Part shown: positions 16,121 through 22,737 of the stretch, in pieces
Numbering within the stretch: the stretch's first letter is position 1
Layout: every line of letters starts with the position of its first letter
Assembly: GCA_002390525.1 (NCBI GenBank)
Contig: DGPR01000010.1
Location: 1 to 25,724, forward strand
Reading direction: 5' to 3'
DNA length: 25,724 bases
Source of the DNA: Cellvibrionales bacterium UBA4435
GTDB lineage: Bacteria; Pseudomonadota; Gammaproteobacteria; Pseudomonadales; Porticoccaceae
The notes under the pieces: model-generated
What the model was told of the DNA's origin: nothing
What the model saw: the letters and a program-made list of their open reading frames with translations, nothing else
Database searches by the model: none
Program-made: the position numbers and the translations under genes

Positions 16121-17140
16121 ATGAATATACCTGAGAATTCAATCATTAATTTTTCAGATTTTATTAGTTCTATTTCTGATGGCCAGCTGTCTTCTTGGGC
16201 AGCCAATCTTCCAAAAGATATTCAGTGCTCTATGGCGCCTGACCGCTGGGGTGATATGCCCACCTGGGAGCAAGCCCTAAGAAGCCTACCTGAAATTAAT
16301 TGCAGTAAATTAGATCTCAAAAATGGGGTATTTATAGGTCAACTTGGAGATTCCAGTAATACAGAAATAAAATACCTGGAACAGTCGCTGATGAAACTTC
16401 ACCCATGGAGAAAAGGTCCTTTTTTTATAAGCGGGCTACATATTGATACAGAATGGAGATCAGACTGGAAATGGGATCGAATAATTCCACATATATCCCC
16501 ACTTGATGAAAAGCTAGTATTAGATGTAGGTTGTGGTAATGGTTATCATTGTTTGAGAATGGCTGGCGAAGGGGCAGCCAGAGTCATAGGAATAGACCCC
16601 TCAATAAAATTTATTTATCAATTCTACGCTATCAAGAATTATATAAATCAATACTTCCATCAAACCAAAGTAAACAGCCAAATACTAGTTGATGTACTTC
16701 CGGTGAAAGCTGAAAGCTTACCAAAGAAATTAAAGGCATTTGACACTGTCTTTTCAATGGGTGTAATTTACCATCGTCGATCTCCAAGCGAACATTTGTC
16801 CAAATTATGGAGTCTTGTTAAACCCGGCGGTGAGGTTGTGCTAGAAACACTCATAATAGAGGGCGGACTAGGGGATCAATTAAAACCAAAGGGGCGTTAC
16901 GCTAAAATGTCAAATGTCTGGTCTATACCAAGCATTGAGACCGTCCTTTGTTGGATGGAAGAAAATAAGTTTAAAAACTGTCGTGTGGTTGATATTTCAA
17001 TAACCAGCTTTAAAGAACAAAGGTCATCCAATTGGATGAAATTTGAATCTTTATCAAATTTTTTAGACAAAACTAACTCAAGACTCACAGTAGAGGGTTA
17101 TCCTGCTCCAATTAGAGCAGTGTTCGTAGCAGAGGCTTAG
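16121..17140 (+). CDS. cmoB: tRNA U34 carboxymethyltransferase CmoB
   Basis: CmoB transfers the carboxymethyl group of carboxy-SAM to 5-hydroxyuridine-34, giving cmo5U in tRNAs for four-codon boxes. The 339-residue protein has the family phrases LHPWRKGPF (93-101) and HIDTEWRSDWKWDR (107-120), the SAM-binding VLDVGCGNGYH (133-143) and FSMGVIYHRRSP (211-222). The ATG at 16121 matches the family N-terminus; the frame is open upstream into the thioesterase gene but that part is not CmoB-like. CmoA, the carboxy-SAM synthase often encoded next to CmoB, is not in this window. It is convergent with the flavodoxin gene, 16 bases apart. Confidence 0.95.
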   Translation: MNIPENSIINFSDFISSISDGQLSSWAANLPKDIQCSMAPDRWGDMPTWEQALRSLPEINCSKLDLKNGVFIGQLGDSSNTEIKYLEQSLMKLHPWRKGPFFISGLHIDTEWRSDWKWDRIIPHISPLDEKLVLDVGCGNGYHCLRMAGEGAARVIGIDPSIKFIYQFYAIKNYINQYFHQTKVNSQILVDVLPVKAESLPKKLKAFDTVFSMGVIYHRRSPSEHLSKLWSLVKPGGEVVLETLIIEGGLGDQLKPKGRYAKMSNVWSIPSIETVLCWMEENKFKNCRVVDISITSFKEQRSSNWMKFESLSNFLDKTNSRLTVEGYPAPIRAVFVAEA

Positions 17141-17156
17141 ATATCAAATATAGTAT

Positions 17157-17711
17157 TCAATCATCAATTTCAGTATAAATAGTATCTAAAGAAAAAAGGG
17201 TGTGAATTTCTGCACACCAAATATTAAGTCGCTGTGAAGAAAGTTCCGGCTGCTGATCCTCATCAAGTGCCAATCCAACAAATTTTTTTTCATTGCTGTG
17301 ATCTATAGTTATTTCAGCTTTTGATGAAATATAATCGTAACCATTGGTGGGCCAATAACCCACTATGCGGTCGGCTGATTTGCTGACAACTTCATATAGC
17401 ATACCCATAGCATCTAAAAAAAAATCGGCGTAGCCAAACTGATCTCCTAGACCAACAAATGCTACTGTTTTTCCAGAAAAATTAATTCCCTCCACGTCTT
17501 CCCAAAATTCCTTCCAGTCAGATTGAATTTGTCCAAAGTCCCAAGTGGGGATGCCAAGAATTAACCTATCGTAATTAAGAAAGTCAAGCTGCTTTACTTC
17601 TCCAACATCATATATATCTACAGCCTCTTCTCCTAGCCTTCTTGCAATACGATGAGCAACAGATTCTGTATTTCCATCATCACTTCCAAAAAAAATTGCA
17701 ATTTTTTTCAC
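17157..17711 (-). CDS. fldA: Long-chain flavodoxin, FldA-like
   Basis: A 184-residue FMN flavodoxin: phosphate loop FFGSDDGNTESVAHRIA at 7-23, then LGIPTWDFGQIQSDW, AFVGLGDQFGYADFFLDAMG and FVGLALDEDQQPELSSQRL. The DxGNTE loop and the DEDxQPEL tail are FldA-like, while PTWDFGQIQ is shared with FldB. It starts at a GTG (17709-17711) with only a weak GGAT upstream. It follows the outer-membrane barrel gene after 32 bases on the same strand and may be its read-through partner. Together with 9980-10582 it gives two flavodoxins within 8 kb. Confidence 0.9.
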   Translation of the reverse strand: MKKIAIFFGSDDGNTESVAHRIARRLGEEAVDIYDVGEVKQLDFLNYDRLILGIPTWDFGQIQSDWKEFWEDVEGINFSGKTVAFVGLGDQFGYADFFLDAMGMLYEVVSKSADRIVGYWPTNGYDYISSKAEITIDHSNEKKFVGLALDEDQQPELSSQRLNIWCAEIHTLFSLDTIYTEIDD

Positions 17712-17743
17712 AGTTTATCCAGTATCTATTGTTAACATTTTGC

Positions 17744-18973
17744 CTAAAAGTAATGATTTATTTGTAGCTCTAAATAATCATCACGACTTTGCGGGAAGTT
17801 CGGCTCGCCCAATTCAGAATTGGTAGCTACCTTGAGCTCCAATGACAGTAAAAAATTTTCTTTTAGGCGAGTTTTTGCTTCAATACTATAAAAGGTCTCT
17901 GATGTTTTTTTATCAAGAATAAAACCTGCTAAAATTGATCCGTCATTCATGTTATTTGATGTCCATCTAGATCCTAAAAAAAAATCATTGTCGGCACTTG
18001 TGATTGATTCAACAGAAGAGCGATCATCGTGTTGATACTCAAAAAGAATACCCACATCACCTATTCCATCAAAAACTTGATAAAAAGTATACTCAAAGCC
18101 TACCACTCCAGCAAAAATAGAATCAGCATACCCATCACGGACAAAAGATTCTAATTTCCAAAGCCATGAGGAATTTGTGTATTGAAGATCTAGCCCAATC
18201 TGTTCTATTTGATCATAATTTAATAACAATTCTGAATTGACACCCCCCATGCTCAATCGAGGATCACGATTTGTTCCATTGAAATAATAAAATCCAAGAT
18301 CAACATCACCAAAGTAATGGCTATATCTAATCGCGAAATCTAAATGTTTTCTCTTACTTGATGATTGATATTTAGCATTATCAGCATTTATAGGAGCTTC
18401 GCTCCTGAATCTTCCGTCTGGACCAGAAAAAGTTCTTTCACGGAAATAGGGAAGCAGATAAAAGCTTAATAAACCATAGTCCTCTTGAAAAGCTAAACGT
18501 ATCATTGGTTGGCCAAGCTTTTCTTCTTGGTTGATATTTTCAACAAGATCAGTTTGGTTAATTATATCTATCAAATGAACTGATTCTGCTACACCCCAGA
18601 AGACTTTGTTAAGACCTATAAGAAGCTCAACATCCTCATTTTGATAAGCCCAATAGGCCTCTCTAAAATCAACGTGTGATCGTTTTTTATCATTTTCGTC
18701 CCAGCGAGCAAAAGTTATAAAAGATACTCGCTGGTTGTTACTGTTGTTTTGCCAGCGGATTTCCCATTCACCTGAAATTGAAGATTCAATATCACTAGTA
18801 TTTTGATCTTTCCACATCGAGTTCTGAGTGAAACCTCGCAATTGAAATGCAATATTTCCACTGATGTCCAATTTATCATAGACATCAGCAACTCCTAACT
18901 CCGAGGTTGACATAAGTAGCAATATAAAGAAATACAATGTTTGCTTAGATTTAGAAAACTTCAATACGGTCAC
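17744..18973 (-). CDS. Outer-membrane beta-barrel protein of an RND/LolA-like cassette
   Basis: A protein of up to 409 residues with a signal peptide (basic KFSKSKQ, then hydrophobic TLYFFILLLM, cleavage likely near GVA-DVYD). Many alternating strands with aromatic ends follow, and it ends LELQINHYF, a C-terminal Phe typical of BamA-inserted barrels. It resembles the DUF1302-like alginate-porin-type proteins, but I cannot name it firmly. The GTG at 18973 overlaps the previous stop (GTGA). An in-frame TTG at 18964 has AAGG eight bases upstream and gives a neater signal peptide (MKFSKSKQ), so the true start may be nine bases further in. Gene coupling suggests it completes an envelope-spanning route with the two genes before it. 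Confidence 0.82.
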   Translation of the reverse strand: MTVLKFSKSKQTLYFFILLLMSTSELGVADVYDKLDISGNIAFQLRGFTQNSMWKDQNTSDIESSISGEWEIRWQNNSNNQRVSFITFARWDENDKKRSHVDFREAYWAYQNEDVELLIGLNKVFWGVAESVHLIDIINQTDLVENINQEEKLGQPMIRLAFQEDYGLLSFYLLPYFRERTFSGPDGRFRSEAPINADNAKYQSSSKRKHLDFAIRYSHYFGDVDLGFYYFNGTNRDPRLSMGGVNSELLLNYDQIEQIGLDLQYTNSSWLWKLESFVRDGYADSIFAGVVGFEYTFYQVFDGIGDVGILFEYQHDDRSSVESITSADNDFFLGSRWTSNNMNDGSILAGFILDKKTSETFYSIEAKTRLKENFLLSLELKVATNSELGEPNFPQSRDDYLELQINHYF

Positions 18974-19782
18974 CTTAAGCCCGTGAGGCGACCTTTCACA
19001 AAATCACTATCTGTGAGCCCTAAATTAAATTTATATGCATCATATATTAAATCACTGCTTTTTTTGGTCTGGATGTTATTCATTTTTAATTTATGAGGAC
19101 GCCAATATTTTTGATCATAAACTCGATAATCCAGCAATATCAACTCTTTTAATAAACTACCCTTTCGATCATAAAATTCTATCTTTCTTAGTTGATAAAT
19201 AGAATTATCGACCCATGAAATTTGTTTTTTATACCCAGAATTTTCATAAAGAGGGATTCGCTCGATGACATCACATATCAACTTGCCACAATTTTCTTTT
19301 CGAAGATATTTATAGCTAAACTTATTTAATTCACTAGCAGTAAAATCCTCAAAAGCAAATTCAGAGCCAACAAATGGACCAGATTTATTTCTTGAAGAAA
19401 TTCTTTTCACCCTTTTTAAAGCAGGTAAATAAAGCCACTGATCGTCAGATTTGAGTATTTTTGCATGAGATAATAACGCTGTTCCTTCAATATCTTTTGG
19501 TGTTCTAAATAAAATTAAGCCTTTATCTCCCACTGACTCATCAGGGATCTCTAGTGTTTTAAACTGAAGTGTCCTTGATGCCTGCTTACCAGCAGAGTTC
19601 CTTAGTATCATAGTCATCTCAACTACGCTATCCGAAAAACCTCGATCGGATCGATCAGATCTTGCTGCAATGTTATAGCCTTTCTCGCTATCAGCATTAG
19701 CGTATAGAGAATTATGCGGTAAAAATAAAAAAAGACTCATGCACAAAATATTTTTAAGGGGTGTATCTGAGTGAATATTCAA
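18970..19782 (-). CDS. LolA-like periplasmic protein (outer-membrane lipoprotein-sorting family, COG2834 type)
   Basis: A 270-residue exported protein. The hydrophobic stretch NILCMSLFLFL lies after DTPLK and a cleavage site fits after LYANA. The mature part has the family marks of stand-alone LolA-like proteins that accompany RND/MMPL pumps: LYLPALKRVKRISSRNKSG and PFVGSEFAFEDF at about 116-148. LolA-fold proteins bind lipid chains in a half-barrel. The start is TTG at 19780-19782, supported by AGGA (19791-19794) eight bases upstream and by the need for the N-terminal part of the signal peptide; an ATG at 19738-19740 would cut that part off. It lies 44 bases after the RND gene and overlaps the barrel gene by four bases. 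Confidence 0.88.
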   Translation of the reverse strand: MNIHSDTPLKNILCMSLFLFLPHNSLYANADSEKGYNIAARSDRSDRGFSDSVVEMTMILRNSAGKQASRTLQFKTLEIPDESVGDKGLILFRTPKDIEGTALLSHAKILKSDDQWLYLPALKRVKRISSRNKSGPFVGSEFAFEDFTASELNKFSYKYLRKENCGKLICDVIERIPLYENSGYKKQISWVDNSIYQLRKIEFYDRKGSLLKELILLDYRVYDQKYWRPHKLKMNNIQTKKSSDLIYDAYKFNLGLTDSDFVKGRLTGLR

Positions 19783-19790
19783 TTTAAGTT

Positions 19791-19794
19791 TCCT
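19791..19794 (-). promoter_or_regulatory. Ribosome binding site deciding the TTG start of the LolA-like gene
   Basis: AGGA on the minus strand, eight bases before the TTG at 19782. It supports a start that keeps the whole signal peptide. Confidence 0.55.
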
Positions 19795-19826
19795 GTTAGT
19801 TAATATATACAGCTACACAAGTAGTT

Positions 19827-22190
19827 CTAGCCTGAGCTCTCTGTTTTTTTCTTGCCTTGCTTATCCATAAACAACAAAAGAGCAGGAAGTAATAAGAAAT
19901 CGAGCAATAAGGCAAATAATACTGAAAAAATTGTCATCAATCCAAGATCAACATTCATTTTAAAAGCTGATGTTGTTAGAACAATAAAACCACTCGTTAA
20001 GATGATTGTATTAACTACAATAGCTTTACCAACGTTCGAAAATGCATAACGTATTGAATCCTCAACACTGAGACCCTTTTCATTTTTTGCACGAACGTAC
20101 TTAGATAGAAAATGCACTGTATCATCAACAATAATTCCTAAAGAGATAGAGGCAACAGTTGCAACAGAGAACCCAACTTCGCCATAAAGAAGAGCCCATG
20201 CTCCAAAAGTCATAAGCAAAGGAAGTCCATTCGGAATCATGCTCATTAAACCCAATCGAATACTTCTAAGTGCTCCAATCATAATGACCGCTATTACTAA
20301 AATTGCACCTATGGTCCCTGATATCATATTTTGTACATTCCTATCTGTTATATAGGTAAACATGACTTGTGCACTTGTAGGCTGCGACATCATGTATTCT
20401 GGCCAGTTTTGCAACATCCATTGACGTGTTGCATCTAAAAAGGATTTAGTCTCACTTGTGCTAGCTTTTTGTAACATAGCTGTAACTCTTGTCGCAGACT
20501 TATCAACGTTGATACGATCATTCAAATCTAACCCATATGGCAGCGATAGTTCATATAATAATAGATATTGCGCTGATAACTGGCGATTATCTGGAAGACG
20601 ATAAAAGCTATTGTTGTCACTATGCATATTTTTATTCAGACGTTTCATGATATCTGTAATAGAGTACACATGCAGAACTTCGGGCTGTGCACTCAAAAAA
20701 GTGGTGAATTCCTCAAGATATCTAAGGTACTCTGGTTCACTTACCCCGCCAGTATTCTTAGCAGGCACAGAAAATTCAATGGGATAAAGTCCAAAACTTT
20801 TCAGTGCTTGATCTGAATCTCTCCGAAACTCAACCCTTTCGTCAAAATACTCAACCCATTGGTCATTAAAAGAAATTGTTGGTATAAAGCTCGCTAGAAT
20901 AGCTACTGCTATGCATGAAATAACTAGTATCTTACGTGAATTATAAATAACGAAATTAGCGATATGGGTCATAACTTTTTGTGTCCACTCTAATTTTTTA
21001 GATGGGGTTATTCTTACAGGTAAAAGACTCAAAATTGCTGGTAGTAAGGTGATAGAGAGTAGCCATGCTGTAAATATACCAATAGCTGTGATGTTCCCGA
21101 GATGCCAAAAAGGTGGTGAATCAGAAAAATTAAGTGCAAGGAAACCGACGATCGTTGTAACTGATGTAATAGTTACAGGTAAAAAATTGATACGTGCAGC
21201 TTCAATTATAGATTCTAATTTTGTAGACCCTTCGCGCATAAGAGTTTTAAAGGATACTAATATATGGATAGAATCAGCTACGGCAAGCGTGAGTATGACT
21301 GTAGATGCACTCATAGAAATGGGTGTAAGCTTGATTCCAAAGAATCCAGCAGCACCCATACCAACGACTGTTGAAAGTGTTACAACTAAAAAAATTACAA
21401 CAGTTCCCGCAAAAAACCTCAATATTAGCCATGATATCAATAGTATTACTATGAACATTATAGGGGTTAATGTTCCAGCATCTAGCAAACCTACTTCTGA
21501 GAAAGCATTATTTAACATAGATACACCAGTAAGATGTATTTTTATGTCAGGAAAGTCAACTTCCATAAGTTGACGAAGGTCTCTTGCTGCGCGGACTGCT
21601 TCTGGCACCTCAAGTAAGTTGAGATCTGGGTATTGTAAAACTACGTTAATAGCTGTGACAGCAGAGTTTGTTGTAACTAAGTTATTACGAAGAAGTGGCT
21701 CCTCTAAGGAGGCCTCTCTCTTTTTCGATAGCTCTAAAGACGACAGACTCTCAGCATCAATTACTAGATCTTCAACAATGAGATCATCACCAATTGAATG
21801 TGTATATTGAAAATTACTTAATGAGTCAACACGAATTGTATATGGTATTTTCCAAGCTTCGGCTGTGAGCTTTTCGACAGCAGATAAAGTTATATTATTG
21901 AATACTCCCTCTTTCTTTTTATTTTTTGGTTCCATAACAAATAAGATATTATCATTTTTTGTATACGTAGCCTGTAAGTCCTCAAACGCAGCTAGCTCTG
22001 GATTATTATCAGAGAAAAAAACACGGTAGTTTGAAGAGAACTCAAGGCTTGACATCCCTCTAGTAAAGCCGAGCACAATTATTAATGTTACAAAAATGAC
22101 AACCCATCGTAAGTGGATTACCTGGCTAGTAAGCTTTTGTGAAAATTTATCTATTTTTTTGAAATAAGGATCCATATTTAATTTAGCCAT
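19827..22190 (-). CDS. RND superfamily (MMPL-type) permease, first of two
   Basis: A 787-residue inner-membrane protein of the two-repeat RND layout. A first membrane helix is at about 28-43, followed by a large periplasmic loop (45-240), five helices to about 390, a second helix near 418 with its loop, and a final five-helix block to about 775. Acidic residues in the equivalent helix of both halves are kept (ADSIH with Asp306; DDTVH with Asp689/Asp690), as expected for proton-driven transport. No membrane-fusion protein gene is near; instead a LolA-like protein and a barrel follow directly. That suggests lipid or hydrophobic cargo rather than drug efflux. The ATG at 22190 has no clear ribosome site; the ATG at 22175 is an alternative. 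Confidence 0.9.
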   Translation of the reverse strand: MAKLNMDPYFKKIDKFSQKLTSQVIHLRWVVIFVTLIIVLGFTRGMSSLEFSSNYRVFFSDNNPELAAFEDLQATYTKNDNILFVMEPKNKKKEGVFNNITLSAVEKLTAEAWKIPYTIRVDSLSNFQYTHSIGDDLIVEDLVIDAESLSSLELSKKREASLEEPLLRNNLVTTNSAVTAINVVLQYPDLNLLEVPEAVRAARDLRQLMEVDFPDIKIHLTGVSMLNNAFSEVGLLDAGTLTPIMFIVILLISWLILRFFAGTVVIFLVVTLSTVVGMGAAGFFGIKLTPISMSASTVILTLAVADSIHILVSFKTLMREGSTKLESIIEAARINFLPVTITSVTTIVGFLALNFSDSPPFWHLGNITAIGIFTAWLLSITLLPAILSLLPVRITPSKKLEWTQKVMTHIANFVIYNSRKILVISCIAVAILASFIPTISFNDQWVEYFDERVEFRRDSDQALKSFGLYPIEFSVPAKNTGGVSEPEYLRYLEEFTTFLSAQPEVLHVYSITDIMKRLNKNMHSDNNSFYRLPDNRQLSAQYLLLYELSLPYGLDLNDRINVDKSATRVTAMLQKASTSETKSFLDATRQWMLQNWPEYMMSQPTSAQVMFTYITDRNVQNMISGTIGAILVIAVIMIGALRSIRLGLMSMIPNGLPLLMTFGAWALLYGEVGFSVATVASISLGIIVDDTVHFLSKYVRAKNEKGLSVEDSIRYAFSNVGKAIVVNTIILTSGFIVLTTSAFKMNVDLGLMTIFSVLFALLLDFLLLPALLLFMDKQGKKKTESSG

Positions 22191-22242
22191 GCATTTAAAT
22201 AAGACTTATATATAAATAATTAGAAAAGTTATCATTCACAAA

Positions 22243-22319
22243 TGGCGCACCCGGAAGGATTCGAACCTTCGACCGCTCGGTTCGAAGCCGAGTACTCTAT
22301 CCAGCTGAGCTACGGGTGC
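22243..22319 (-). tRNA. tRNA-Arg (TCG)
   Basis: The complement is a 77-base tRNA: acceptor GCACCCG, D-arm AGCTCAGCTGGATAGAGT, anticodon stem CTCGG/CCGAG with loop CTTCGAA (anticodon TCG at 22283-22285), T-arm AAGGTTCGAATCCTT and encoded CCA. It would read CGA best. It differs from the tRNA-Arg at 22476-22552 at three positions only. No strong promoter is evident in the 156 bases upstream. Confidence 0.96.
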
Positions 22320-22430
22320 ATTTGATTAAAGTGTCTGCTAACTTTCGATTATTCTATACCAGCAACTTTATAGATCATACTAAACCAAGCTACAGGAACT
22401 AAGTTTTAAATTGATCTTAGAGAAATTATT

Positions 22431-22453
22431 AAAAAATAAATGAACCCATTTAT
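22431..22453 (-). terminator. Weak intrinsic terminator after tRNA-Arg(ACG)
   Basis: On the minus strand ATAAATG (22447-22453) pairs with CATTTAT (22436-22442) around GGTT and is followed by a run of T (22431-22436). The stem is AT-rich, so it is weak. It lies 22 bases past the tRNA and would partly separate the two tRNA-Arg transcripts. Confidence 0.4.
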
Positions 22454-22475
22454 ACTTATAGGGCTTTTTTTAAAA

Positions 22476-22552
22476 TGGCGCACTCGGAAGGATTCGAACC
22501 TTCGACCGCTCGGTTCGTAGCCGAGTACTCTATCCAGCTGAGCTACGAGTGC
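22476..22552 (-). tRNA. tRNA-Arg (ACG)
   Basis: The complement is a 77-base tRNA identical to the neighbouring tRNA-Arg except for position 5 (T instead of C), position 34 (A instead of T, anticodon ACG at 22516-22518) and position 68 (A instead of G), the last pairing with position 5. A34 is expected to be deaminated to inosine by TadA, reading CGU, CGC and CGA. Encoded CCA is at 22476-22478. Confidence 0.97.
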
Positions 22553-22565
22553 ATCAAAGTCGCGT

Positions 22566-22594
22566 AATATATGAAAGAAGGGCTTTTTAGTCAA
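22566..22594 (-). promoter_or_regulatory. Sigma-70 promoter for tRNA-Arg(ACG)
   Basis: On the minus strand TTGACT (22589-22594), a 17-base spacer and TATATT (22566-22571) are followed by ACGCGAC. The -10 ends 13 bases before the mature 5' end of the tRNA, leaving a very short leader. Near-consensus boxes with a GC-containing discriminator suit a stable-RNA promoter. Confidence 0.8.
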
Positions 22595-22690
22595 GCTCAA
22601 AGAGATGTAACGTATAATTTGGTCTTTTCATTTATCGTCAATATAATCCTCATATGTTGTATATTGCCTGTTGGACATAAATAATGATTA

Positions 22691-22728
22691 CCCAATAAAA
22701 AAGACCCTAAAGGGTCTTTTTTATTGGG
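22691..22728. terminator. Perfect bidirectional intrinsic terminator
   Basis: CCCAATAAAAAAGACCCT (22691-22708) and its exact reverse complement (22711-22728) flank two bases. In either direction a GACCC/GGGTC stem is followed by a T-run. It begins ten bases after the stop codon of the second RND gene and separates that operon from the tRNA-Arg promoter. Confidence 0.92.
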
Positions 22729-22737
22729 TTGTTGTCA

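Noticed and set aside
21049..21573. A 174-codon open frame on the plus strand inside the first RND gene
   Set aside because: It is antisense to a clearly conserved permease segment. Its translation is low-complexity in Ile, Val, Ser and Thr and resembles no family.
22243..22552. The repeated tRNA-Arg genes as attachment-site repeats of an integrated element
   Set aside because: The similarity covers whole tRNA genes with a changed anticodon, only about 150 bases lie between them, and there is no integrase.
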